Below are positions 1-6,320 of a DNA stretch of 9,937 nucleotides, one piece after another. The notes below the pieces were generated by a model. That model was not told the DNA's origin. It saw nothing but the letters and a program-made list of their open reading frames with translations, and searched no databases. Positions within the stretch are counted from its first letter, which is position 1. The number at the start of each line of letters is the position of its first letter. The translations under genes and the position numbers were made by a program. The stretch is from Lachnospiraceae bacterium (GTDB lineage Bacteria > Bacillota > Clostridia > Lachnospirales > Lachnospiraceae), in assembly GCA_009787745.1 (NCBI GenBank), contig WQST01000057.1, positions 1,949-11,885 of the forward strand, read 5' to 3'.

Positions 1-67
1 AAAGAGCCGCTTGGGACATGGCGGTTTCTTTGTCATATATATAATTTACATGGTCTAGGATTAGCAT
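1..67 (-). CDS. ecfA2: EcfA2, ECF transporter ATPase subunit (5' end only)
   Basis: Only the first 22 codons lie in the window; the gene runs off the left edge. The start is the ATG at 67-65, preceded on the minus strand by AAAGGAAC at a normal distance, so it is well placed for translation. The peptide begins MLILDHVNYIYDKETAMSQA, which fits the N-terminal beta strand of a cobalt/ECF-type ABC ATPase (pattern: ...L.HV.Y.Y...T). It starts 35 bases after the ecfA1 stop. In Bacillota ecfA1 is commonly followed by ecfA2 and then ecfT, which makes EcfA2 by far the best reading. The protein would pair with EcfA1 to power uptake of vitamins or metal ions through EcfT and interchangeable S subunits. 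The identity rests on few residues plus gene order. Confidence 0.75.
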   Translation of the reverse strand, partial: MLILDHVNYIYDKETAMSQAAL

Positions 68-85
68 GGTAGTTCCTTTATAAAA

Positions 86-113
86 CAGATCCTTTGCTTC
101 GCTCAGGATGACA
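86..113 (-). repeat. REP-like dispersed repeat, single arm, overlapping the ecfA1 3' end
   Basis: On the minus strand this stretch starts with TGTCATCCTGAGCGAAGC and continues AAAGGATCTG. The first 14 bases recur exactly as one arm of the palindrome at 4983-5015. It resembles the TGTCAT(T/C)CTGAGCGAAGCGAAG(A/G)ATCT-type repeats that I recall as scattered through many bacterial genomes. Here it provides the last codons and the TGA stop of ecfA1 and half of the ecfA1-ecfA2 spacer. Only one arm is present, so it does not fold by itself. Confidence 0.6.
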
Positions 114-957
114 TTGCTATAATCGCGGCTAGTTCATCGACGGTTAGGACTGCGGGGGGGATGCCGGGGATGCCGTTTTTCTTTAGTTCGTGGGCGAGTA
201 ATGTGACCTGGGGAACATCTAAACGGAGTGCTTTAAGTTCATCGACACGGCTGAAAATTTCACGCGGGGTACCTGACATCGCGATTTTGCCCTGCTCCAT
301 CACGAAAACGCGGTCGGCATGGATGATTTCTTCCATATAATGCGTAATCAGGATGATGGTAATCTTTTCGACATCATTAAGGGCGCGGATTGCCCGAATA
401 ACTTCTTTTCGCCCCGATGGGTCAAGCATCGCCGTCGGCTCGTCAAGGACGATACATTTAGGATGCATTGCTAAGACCCCCGCGATAGATACGCGCTGCT
501 TCTGACCGCCCGATAAACGATTAGGCGATTTTTTTCGGTGTTCATACATACCGACGGCACGAAGGCTCTCTTCGACACGTTCCCATATCTCTTTCGTCGG
601 GATGCCCATGTTCTCAGGTCCGAACCCAACGTCTTCTTCCACGACTTGACCGATAATCTGATTATCGGGATTTTGAAAAACCATCCCTGCGATCTGACGG
701 ATATCCCAAAGGTGTTCATCATCGGCGGTATCTTTCCCATCAACGAAAATACTGCCTTCGGTCGGATAAAGAATCGCGTTTATATGCTTGGCAAAAGTCG
801 ATTTACCTGAACCGTTATGACCCAGAATCGCAATAAATTCACCCGCTTTCACCGAAAGGGTGACTTCGTCTACGGCTTTAACGATGCCTTCAACATTACC
901 CTCTTCATCCCGGCGGATATATTCAAATGTAAGATTTTCGGTTTTGATGATGTTCAT
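103..957 (-). CDS. ecfA1: EcfA1, energy-coupling factor transporter ATPase
   Basis: This 284-residue protein is one of the two cytoplasmic ATPases of an ECF (CbiO-type) transporter, which imports vitamins or metal ions with EcfA2, EcfT and exchangeable S subunits. All ABC motifs are visible: Walker A GHNGSGKS at residues 46-53, the Q-loop glutamine in VFQNPDNQ around 95, the signature LSGGQ at 148-152, Walker B CIVLDE at 168-173 and the H-loop histidine at 206. Length is normal for the family. The ATG at 957 is the furthest upstream start possible, because an in-frame TAA lies only 9 bases before it. It has no Shine-Dalgarno sequence and a -10-like box lies 8 bases upstream, so the mRNA may be leaderless. 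Unlike the usual Bacillota arrangement it does not follow ribosomal protein genes but begins its own unit, divergent from the M15 peptidase gene. The last residues and stop codon fall inside a dispersed repeat. Confidence 0.93.
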   Translation of the reverse strand: MNIIKTENLTFEYIRRDEEGNVEGIVKAVDEVTLSVKAGEFIAILGHNGSGKSTFAKHINAILYPTEGSIFVDGKDTADDEHLWDIRQIAGMVFQNPDNQIIGQVVEEDVGFGPENMGIPTKEIWERVEESLRAVGMYEHRKKSPNRLSGGQKQRVSIAGVLAMHPKCIVLDEPTAMLDPSGRKEVIRAIRALNDVEKITIILITHYMEEIIHADRVFVMEQGKIAMSGTPREIFSRVDELKALRLDVPQVTLLAHELKKNGIPGIPPAVLTVDELAAIIAMSS

Positions 958-965
958 AAGTATTT

Positions 966-994
966 ATTTTACTAGAATTTGGAATTAAATACAA
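966..994 (-). promoter_or_regulatory. Probable sigma-A promoter of ecfA1
   Basis: On the minus strand a -35-like TTGTAT (994-989) is followed after exactly 17 bases by a -10-like TAAAAT (971-966). Only 8 bases then separate the -10 from the ecfA1 ATG, so transcription would begin at or within about two bases of the start codon. The -10 matches consensus at five of six positions; the -35 is weak at three of six. Confidence 0.5.
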
Positions 995-1001
995 GTCTTG
1001 C

Positions 1002-1030
1002 TTGTCTTATCGGGGATTTTATTTTATAGT
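1002..1030 (+). promoter_or_regulatory. Probable sigma-A promoter of the M15 peptidase gene
   Basis: TTGTCT (1002-1007), a 17-base spacer and TATAGT (1025-1030) match consensus at four and five of six positions. The -10 ends 6 bases before the ATG at 1037, so the expected start of transcription coincides with the start codon. It lies back to back with the ecfA1 promoter on the opposite strand. Confidence 0.5.
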
Positions 1031-1036
1031 GTTTAT

Positions 1037-2077
1037 ATGAAAGATTATTTGAAACTACTGATAAAACCACTTACAATTGTCGGTTCGGTAATGATTTTTT
1101 GCGCTCTTTTAGCGAAAGTGGTTCTTAGCGGAGATACATTGCAAGATTATGCGGACAAAAACCCTGAGATTGCTTATGCCTCGCCTGAACCTGATTTGCT
1201 TTCATCCGAATCGGAAGAATCGGAAGAATCAGAAGATGAGCCGATTAGCGAAGATGAAGCCCCCGCAACAGAAGAAGAAATAGAGGATGAAGATGAAATA
1301 ACAAGTGTTATTTTACTTGCTTCGAAATGGTCTGTCGCTGAGGATATTATCGAAGTCATGCCGGGTTTTACGAAAGAACCGATCGGTGATTTACTGTTCG
1401 AATATATGAAAGGGATATCATACCCTGTTACGGTTGAAGAAGCGATTACTATCCTAGAGTCTGCCGAAAGCGACGGAGAGTTTCTTGATTCTCTTGATTT
1501 TGATGATATTACAATCGAAGAAATTAAGGAAATTTTACCGAATGTCGTATTAAAAGCAAGTGATATTGCTGTTTCGCGGGAAGAATTATCCTTTTTGACT
1601 ATTCTTCATTATGATTTCGAAGGAAATGAGCAGGCCGGAGAAATGATCTGTAATGCCGCTATTGCCGATGAATTATTGGAGATATTCTATACTTTATATC
1701 TGAATGAATACCGGCTTGACAGCGTTCGTCTAATCGATGAGTACGGCGGAAGTGACCGTTTATCAATGATTGATAATAACTCATCTTGCTTTAATTACCG
1801 CGAATCAAGTGCGGGGCGCTTATCAAGACATGCTTATGGAATGGCTGTCGATATTAATCCTTTTTATAACCCTTATGTCCTTTACCATGCTAACGGCGAA
1901 ATCAAAAAAATATCCCCGGAAGGCAGTGACTTCTATGCCGACCGGAGTATTGTTTTTCCTTATAAAATCGATGAGAATGATTTATGTTACCGCTTGTTCA
2001 AAGAATATGGCTTTACCTGGGGCGGCGACTGGAATTTCGAAAAGGATTACCATCATTTCCAAAAGACTTTGCGCTAA
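1037..2077 (+). CDS. Membrane-anchored M15-family (D-alanyl-D-alanine carboxypeptidase/endopeptidase-like) peptidase
   Basis: This 346-residue protein is probably a zinc peptidase that cuts peptidoglycan stem peptides outside the membrane. From the ATG at 1037, residues about 6-30 form an uncleaved signal anchor. A very acidic Glu/Ser/Asp linker (about 50-90) follows, then a spacer region of unknown fold (about 90-235), then the catalytic domain. The M15 zinc site is clear: SRHAYGMAVDIN gives His265 and Asp272, spaced seven apart as in this family, and the C-terminal WGGDW...DYHHF gives the probable catalytic Asp337 and third ligand His340. This pattern is closest to the M15C/CwlK and phage endolysin type. 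A TTG at 998 would add 13 residues, but it lies upstream of the likely -10 box and has no convincing ribosome site. The ATG also lacks one, which fits a leaderless mRNA. It is the only plus-strand gene and converges on the PrcB-like gene with a 3-base overlap. Substrate bond (DD- or LD-) cannot be told from sequence. Confidence 0.85.
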   Translation: MKDYLKLLIKPLTIVGSVMIFCALLAKVVLSGDTLQDYADKNPEIAYASPEPDLLSSESEESEESEDEPISEDEAPATEEEIEDEDEITSVILLASKWSVAEDIIEVMPGFTKEPIGDLLFEYMKGISYPVTVEEAITILESAESDGEFLDSLDFDDITIEEIKEILPNVVLKASDIAVSREELSFLTILHYDFEGNEQAGEMICNAAIADELLEIFYTLYLNEYRLDSVRLIDEYGGSDRLSMIDNNSSCFNYRESSAGRLSRHAYGMAVDINPFYNPYVLYHANGEIKKISPEGSDFYADRSIVFPYKIDENDLCYRLFKEYGFTWGGDWNFEKDYHHFQKTLR

Positions 2078-2502
2078 TTAAAGACGACGCTTTTTTCAAG
2101 CCACTGGGTTTTGATGACAATGAAAGGGTAGGACGGGCTGTTTTTCTTCGTAAGGTCAATACTTCCCGGTTCAGGCCCCAGCAAAAGGACGCTTGTATAG
2201 ACTGCGTTGGCCGTTTCATAAAGTTCTTTTACCTGAATCGAGTAGCCGCCTGTATTCATTTTTCCATAACCAATGCAAATATATGAAAAACCGCTATCCT
2301 GATAGGTCATCCTAAATTCCTGATGCTTTTTTTCATCAATCAAACTTTTAAGCTCGGCAGGTAATTCATCTTCGGCAAGGACGGTAAAGGGGATATCCTT
2401 TATTTTTTCTATATTATTATTAACTTTTAGTGACCCGCATCCTGTTAATCCACAAATCACGAAAATGAACGTTGCCAGTAACATAATGATTCGTTTAAAC
2501 AT
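2074..2502 (-). CDS. Small lipoprotein with a PrcB-like C-terminal domain
   Basis: With the ATG at 2502 this is a 142-residue lipoprotein. Residues 1-21 are a classic type II signal peptide with KR near the N-terminus, a hydrophobic core and the lipobox LTGC, Cys22 being lipidated. The mature part contains YICIGYGKMNTGGYSIQV and, 30-odd residues on, YPFIVIK. This TGGY...YPF(A/I)VV pattern is typical of the PrcB C-terminal domain, first named from a protein linked to a spirochaete protease complex; its biochemical role is poorly known. Earlier in-frame starts (TTG 2523, GTG 2514, ATG 2511) would put charged residues before the signal peptide and lie inside a hairpin, so they are less likely. 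The gene follows htrA by 94 bases, so a role beside that protease is attractive but inferred. It overlaps the convergent M15 gene by 3 bases, and no clear terminator separates the two. Confidence 0.75.
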   Translation of the reverse strand: MFKRIIMLLATFIFVICGLTGCGSLKVNNNIEKIKDIPFTVLAEDELPAELKSLIDEKKHQEFRMTYQDSGFSYICIGYGKMNTGGYSIQVKELYETANAVYTSVLLLGPEPGSIDLTKKNSPSYPFIVIKTQWLEKSVVFN

Positions 2503-2506
2503 AAAA

Positions 2507-2552
2507 CCCATCACTTTTCTCAATTTATTCCATTTTATGAGAAAGTGACGGG
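2507..2552 (-). terminator. Hairpin between htrA and the PrcB-like gene, terminator or start-site regulator
   Basis: On the minus strand CCCGTCACTTTCTCA (2552-2538) pairs with TGAGAAAAGTGATGGG (2522-2507) across a 15-base AT-rich loop, with a single bulge and one mismatch. It is followed at once by TTTTATGTTT, where the ATG is the start codon of the lipoprotein gene. The shape fits an intrinsic terminator behind htrA, though the T tract is short and interrupted. The 3' arm also holds GTGATGGG, the only Shine-Dalgarno-like stretch before that ATG, so the hairpin could instead hide the ribosome site. Confidence 0.5.
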
Positions 2553-2596
2553 AGTTATGATTGATTTTTATGATTTATTGATTATGCCGGAGCCGC

Positions 2597-3934
2597 TTAG
2601 TCTTCATTACGGCCGGCAAGGATGAGGTCTATTTCCATCTCGACATAACCTCTGGTTGCATCACCGCGGTTAAATGTTATGCTAATTTCTTCTCCTGCGC
2701 GATAGTATGCCAAACGTCTGTGCAATTCTTCCCAGCTTGTGATGGCAATACCATCGAAGTGGGTAATAATATCACCTTCTTTGAGGCCGTATTTTTGGGC
2801 AGGGGTGTCTTCATAAACGATGGTGATGTGGACACCTTTAGGGATTCCGTATCGTTCGGATATTTCGTCGCCGACGGTGATTCCTGTGATACCGATAAAG
2901 CCTTGCTCTTCCTGAGCAACCATTACTTTGGTTTCATATAACATCAGTTCGGCAATAATCGGTTTCGCCGCGGAAATCGGAATTGCATAACCCATACCTT
3001 CAATTGTCGTTCCGCCGATTTTGCTGGAATTGATACCGATAACTTCGCCTTTGATATTTAATAAGGCGCCGCCTGAATTACCGGGATTAATCGCCGCGTC
3101 TGTCTGGATAAAGTTCCCCTCGATTTGGTACGATGTCGAGCCATAACCTGTAAAATATGATGTTTCGCGATCCAATGCGCTGATAACGCCTGTGGTTACT
3201 GATTGGCCATAGCCCATCGCATTCCCGATTGCAATCGACGGTTCACCGACTTTTAAGATGTCTGAATCACCTAGAGTAGCAATTGCAATGCTTTCAATCG
3301 TTTCCCTGCTTAAGTCTTCAAGTTTTACTGCCACCACAGCAAGATCCATATTCGGTTGACTGCCTTTTACCAATGCTTCACTGACACTCCCGTCAACGAA
3401 TTGGATACTTAAGCTATTGGCATCCTGAACAACATGATAATTCGTAACAATTAAGATTTCTGTTTCATTTTCACCGACAATAATTCCCGAACCGCTTGAT
3501 TCGTTATCGTAATAGTAATCACGCCCAAATATATTATTGCTTTCCGAATAAATATTACTGACTGATACGACGGAGGGCATTACCCTTTCAACGACTGCCG
3601 TTACATCTGTTACAACGGCGGTAATTGATCCTGTACTATCAAGCAGTCCTGATGTTTTGATTGAAGGAAGAGGTTCTTCGGAATTGATACTCGTCGCTTC
3701 ACCCATAACTTCAATTGCCGCGGGAGCCGCTTTATCCTGCGGAACCATGTAATTAATATTGTCAAAAATAAAATCCGATGCCGTTGTGACGGCTTGAAAG
3801 CCAATTCCGCCGAAAATACCGAAAAACAGTCCCATACAAATCGCGAGGATTATTTTTTTCCCGGCGCCGAGACTTTCTTTTTTTACGGTCGGCGGGGGCG
3901 GGGTTTGGTGTAATTGGTTAGCATTATCAAACAT
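2597..3934 (-). CDS. htrA: HtrA/DegP-family membrane-anchored serine protease
   Basis: This 445-residue protein is an envelope protease/chaperone of the trypsin-like S1C (HtrA/DegP) family, anchored in the membrane with its catalytic part outside. A short cytoplasmic tail rich in proline (PPPP) leads to one membrane segment at about residues 26-48. After a linker comes the protease domain with the complete triad: His167 in TNYHVV, Asp197 in NMDLAVV and Ser287 in GNSGGAL. One PDZ domain follows at about 344-424, starting at GFIGITGI and including GLKEGDIITHFDG. Length and order fit the single-PDZ HtrA proteins of Bacillota. An upstream in-frame GTG (3961) exists, but the ATG at 3934 has an ideal AGGAGG seven bases away, so it is the start. 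The gene lies 107 bases after the glycosyltransferase gene and before the PrcB-like lipoprotein gene. No heat-shock CIRCE element is visible upstream, and I could not settle on a promoter. Confidence 0.93.
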   Translation of the reverse strand: MFDNANQLHQTPPPPTVKKESLGAGKKIILAICMGLFFGIFGGIGFQAVTTASDFIFDNINYMVPQDKAAPAAIEVMGEATSINSEEPLPSIKTSGLLDSTGSITAVVTDVTAVVERVMPSVVSVSNIYSESNNIFGRDYYYDNESSGSGIIVGENETEILIVTNYHVVQDANSLSIQFVDGSVSEALVKGSQPNMDLAVVAVKLEDLSRETIESIAIATLGDSDILKVGEPSIAIGNAMGYGQSVTTGVISALDRETSYFTGYGSTSYQIEGNFIQTDAAINPGNSGGALLNIKGEVIGINSSKIGGTTIEGMGYAIPISAAKPIIAELMLYETKVMVAQEEQGFIGITGITVGDEISERYGIPKGVHITIVYEDTPAQKYGLKEGDIITHFDGIAITSWEELHRRLAYYRAGEEISITFNRGDATRGYVEMEIDLILAGRNED

Positions 3935-3940
3935 ATGAAT

Positions 3941-3947
3941 TCCTCCT
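3941..3947 (-). promoter_or_regulatory. Ribosome binding site that sets the htrA start
   Basis: AGGAGGA on the minus strand lies six to seven bases before the ATG at 3934. It is a near-perfect Shine-Dalgarno match and rules out the longer GTG start at 3961, whose coding extension would contain this site. Confidence 0.85.
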
Positions 3948-4041
3948 GATTGGGTTAACACGACTTATATACCCATTTTAAGAGATAAATGTGTCTAAAT
4001 TGTGATAAATATTTGATAATGATTTGAACTTTTAGATTTTT

Positions 4042-4965
4042 TTACCAATAAAACGGACTATTTGTGTACTTGGCTATTTTCTGCGGCGAAAGCTTCTTAA
4101 AGCTCTTGCCAAGGCGAAAACCGCGGTATTTGGCAAGACTTTGACCGAAAAGAACGAAGATGAGGGATGGTTTTCTTTTTTTTATCAGATGAAGGGCGGC
4201 CGATTTAATCATTCTGATTCCTTCGGATTCAGCCGTTAAACCCCCAAAAACTTCCGGGTACTCGGCATGAGAAACGCCTAAATCAAAATTCCTTTTAAAT
4301 TGCTTGCGATAGGTGTAGTGATGGTCGTGATATACCATTGCTTTGGGCTCATAGCGGATTTTATATGCGGATGCAATGGCATTGGCGGCATAAATCATGT
4401 CTTCATTGAAGATTGTTTTATTGGTAAATCCGCCCAGCTTTTTAAATATTGCATGATTATAAACTGCGCAGACATTTGAGCAGAAATAGGTTTTGATACC
4501 CAGCTTTTTTAGGTCATTTCGGGATTTGTTAATCGGGGCGGAGCCGTAGTTAAAAGTGCGGATAAAACGCTCCAGTTCATTACTTTCAGCGTTCGGAAGC
4601 TGTCGGGCATATGTAACAGCGATATTATCCGTATTATTGATGCCAACCAGCAGACTCTCGATTAAATGATTATCCGCCGGGACGGCATCTTGCGTCATCA
4701 TCACAAAATATTCGGCATTTACGTGACTGACGGCGAAATTACGGGTTTTTCCATGGTCGAAATCCTGTTCATCGATATGGTATATGACACTTGTGTCATA
4801 TTTGTTACGAAATTCGGCTTCCGCTATTAGTTCTTCAAAATATTTCTTCTCTGTATTAATGATGATTACCTTACCCGCTTTTACAGATTGATTCTTAAGG
4901 GCATCCATTGTCTTTAAGAATTTTCGGTCGGGTTTGTAGGTGAGGATTATCACGTCTACCGACAT
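4042..4965 (-). CDS. Family 2 glycosyltransferase (rhamnosyltransferase-like)
   Basis: This 307-residue GT-A enzyme would transfer a sugar from a nucleotide donor to a growing glycan on the inner face of the membrane. The N-terminus MSVDVIILTYKPD is the typical first strand of GT2 enzymes. FDHGKTRN at about 69-76 resembles the HG.TRN motif common in bacterial rhamnosyltransferases. TQDA at 91-94 takes the place of the metal-binding DXD, and NED at 187-189 is the likely catalytic acidic pair. A basic, histidine-rich stretch (YHDHHYTYRKQFKRN) near 212-226 is also usual in this group. No membrane segment is evident. The start is the ATG at 4965 with AGGAG seven bases upstream; the ATG at 4989 is created by a repeat and would place that ribosome site inside the gene. 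It follows the LCP gene by 55 bases, a gap filled by a palindromic repeat. The donor and acceptor sugars cannot be inferred. Confidence 0.88.
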   Translation of the reverse strand: MSVDVIILTYKPDRKFLKTMDALKNQSVKAGKVIIINTEKKYFEELIAEAEFRNKYDTSVIYHIDEQDFDHGKTRNFAVSHVNAEYFVMMTQDAVPADNHLIESLLVGINNTDNIAVTYARQLPNAESNELERFIRTFNYGSAPINKSRNDLKKLGIKTYFCSNVCAVYNHAIFKKLGGFTNKTIFNEDMIYAANAIASAYKIRYEPKAMVYHDHHYTYRKQFKRNFDLGVSHAEYPEVFGGLTAESEGIRMIKSAALHLIKKRKPSLIFVLFGQSLAKYRGFRLGKSFKKLSPQKIAKYTNSPFYW

Positions 4966-4970
4966 TATTT

Positions 4971-4975
4971 CTCCT
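4971..4975 (-). promoter_or_regulatory. Ribosome binding site that sets the glycosyltransferase start
   Basis: AGGAG on the minus strand, seven bases before the ATG at 4965, decides in favour of this start over the ATG at 4989, which comes from the adjoining repeat (GGATGACAGCG). Confidence 0.75.
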
Positions 4976-4982
4976 ATTATCG

Positions 4983-5015
4983 CTGTCATCCTGAGCGCAA
5001 GGCTCAGAATGACAG
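4983..5015 (-). repeat. REP-like palindrome in the LCP-glycosyltransferase junction
   Basis: CTGTCATCCTGAGC (4983-4996) and GCTCAGAATGACAG (5002-5015) are inverted copies around the 5-base loop GCAAG. On the minus-strand RNA the single mismatch becomes a G-U pair, so the 14-bp stem is unbroken. The core TGTCATCCTGAGCG is shared with the single-arm repeat at 86-113. It lies in the middle of an apparent operon. The T tract (GATTTTT) is on the plus-strand side, so it is not an obvious terminator for the genes here; a role in mRNA stability is possible. Confidence 0.75.
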
Positions 5016-5020
5016 GATTT

Positions 5021-6199
5021 TTACCTTATATATTGGTCGGTGTCACTCTTGATTTTCTGGCTGTATGCTTTTACTTCCGCCGAAGGGGTATATTTTTCTG
5101 CTTCAAATAAAAATTCGTGGAGCCAAATGGAATTTTTTTCTAAATCCACAGGTACGACACAACTGCCTGCTTTTCCGATTGTCCCTGTCGCACGCATTGA
5201 TGCTTCAGGGAAACCGCTGTCGTCAACAATTTTGTACTTCGTAATATCACTTAAAAGGGCGATGATGTCCGTCAAATCAAAGGAGGTATAAATCGAGCCG
5301 AAAACCTCATTGGCAATTTTATTAATTGTCGCAGGCGATGCTTTTTTGGCTTCATCGAGAATTGCTTTCAGGACATCACGCTGTCTTTCGGCACGTTTGA
5401 AATCATCGCCGGAAGTATAGCGGATTCGGCAATATGCCGTTGCTTGTAACCCATCCAGTCTCTGATATCCTGTATTTTTGACCTCGACATAATCACGTTT
5501 TAATTCTTTCGCCATTGTGATCTGATAATTGTTGATATGCTTAAGCTCTGCTTCCGTGACCTCAATCATTATTCCGCCCAAGGCGTCAACTGTTTCGGTC
5601 ACGCCCTTGAAACCGACGGTAACGAAATCAATGATATTGAGGTCCAGATTCATATTGAGCATATTGATGGCTTGCTCGGGACCGCCTTGAGCATATGCTA
5701 CGTTACATTTATTATATCTGTCATTTCCGAGATTTAGGTAAGTATCGCGGTATACCGAAACCAGACGGACTTCGCCGTTATCATGGTTTATCGAAGCAAT
5801 CATAATCGAGTCGGAGCGGGTGTTCTTATCAAGCTGACCCGTGGTCGAATCAACGCCGAACAGGGCTATATTTCGATAGCCTTTTAATGAAACTTCGGCA
5901 TATTCCCTGACTCTTTCATTTATGACAATAGATTCTTCGGGAATATTGACTTTTCCTGTTTTTTCGACTTTTAAGGCACTGTATAAAAACATGACCATCA
6001 AAATCAGAACAAATATTTCCACCACGAAGAGGAGTATTTTTCTGCTCTTTTTCTTTTTTTTGCGCCGATTGGCGGGCGCCTGATTACCCGGCCGCCGATT
6101 ACCCGCAGGCCTTTCTTCATTCATATAGCGTTGATTTGTGTTACGCGGATTCGTGCGCGCATTCGTTTGACGAGGCGGAGCCGGTCTCTTTGTTGCCAT
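5021..6199 (-). CDS. LytR-CpsA-Psr (LCP) family protein, glycopolymer-to-wall ligase
   Basis: This 392-residue protein belongs to the LCP family, whose members move lipid-linked glycopolymers such as teichoic acids or capsule onto peptidoglycan, outside the membrane. A long basic Arg/Pro/Asn-rich cytoplasmic tail (1-53, ending in a run of lysines) leads to one membrane segment at about 54-75. The LCP domain spans roughly 105-300. It shows the expected pyrophosphate-binding and catalytic residues: FGVDS (Asp117), TRSDSIMI (Arg128, Asp130), SVYRDT (Arg151, Asp152), VDALGGI around 204-210, and CRIRYTSGDDFKRAERQR (about 257-274). The extracellular C-terminus after about 300 is unassigned. The ATG at 6199 has AAGGAG eight bases upstream (6213-6208). 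Lying between an initiating sugar transferase and a glycosyltransferase, it probably attaches the glycan they make, which is inference from gene order. Confidence 0.92.
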   Translation of the reverse strand: MATKRPAPPRQTNARTNPRNTNQRYMNEERPAGNRRPGNQAPANRRKKKKKSRKILLFVVEIFVLILMVMFLYSALKVEKTGKVNIPEESIVINERVREYAEVSLKGYRNIALFGVDSTTGQLDKNTRSDSIMIASINHDNGEVRLVSVYRDTYLNLGNDRYNKCNVAYAQGGPEQAINMLNMNLDLNIIDFVTVGFKGVTETVDALGGIMIEVTEAELKHINNYQITMAKELKRDYVEVKNTGYQRLDGLQATAYCRIRYTSGDDFKRAERQRDVLKAILDEAKKASPATINKIANEVFGSIYTSFDLTDIIALLSDITKYKIVDDSGFPEASMRATGTIGKAGSCVVPVDLEKNSIWLHEFLFEAEKYTPSAEVKAYSQKIKSDTDQYIR

Positions 6200-6224
6200 T
6201 AGTATTTCTCCTTAATTCTCATTT

Positions 6225-6255
6225 AGTATATCTGATATGTATAATAATATGTCAT
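6225..6255 (-). promoter_or_regulatory. Possible internal promoter before the LCP gene
   Basis: On the minus strand ATGACA (6255-6250) and TATACT (6230-6225) each match consensus at five of six positions, but the 19-base spacer is longer than ideal. Transcription would start about 19-20 bases before the LCP start codon, leaving room for its AAGGAG site. The 121-base gap between the two genes makes an internal promoter reasonable. Confidence 0.3.
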
Positions 6256-6320
6256 ATAAAAGCCTGTAATTTTCTCATATAACGAAGCAAAATGCAATAT
6301 TTTTCCCAAATCTTAATAAA

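Noticed and set aside
471..810. Open frames of about 90 codons on both strands inside ecfA1
   Set aside because: They are out-of-frame with a gene whose motifs are complete, have no recognisable protein features and no ribosome sites.
998..1000. TTG as the start of the M15 peptidase
   Set aside because: It lies upstream of the best promoter's -10 box and lacks a ribosome site; the ATG at 1037 gives a normal signal anchor. Not fully excluded.
1174..1359. Minus-strand serine-rich frame opposite the M15 gene linker
   Set aside because: It is the complement of the acidic Glu/Ser repeat and reflects only that repetitive coding sequence.
2078..2098. Bidirectional terminator between the convergent M15 and PrcB-like genes
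   Set aside because: There is a T run near 2090-2096 but no stem of useful length, and it lies inside the PrcB-like coding region.
2720..2941. Plus-strand frame of 73 codons inside htrA
   Set aside because: It lies opposite the conserved PDZ domain and has no protein signature or start signal.
3948..4041. Promoter and heat-shock operator upstream of htrA
   Set aside because: TAGACA and TATATA are present but 20 bases apart, and no CIRCE-type inverted repeat is visible; too weak to annotate.
4983..5022. Intrinsic terminator for the LCP gene
   Set aside because: The stem is strong, but on the minus strand it is followed by GCGATAATAGG, not a T tract; the T tract lies on the other strand, where no gene ends.
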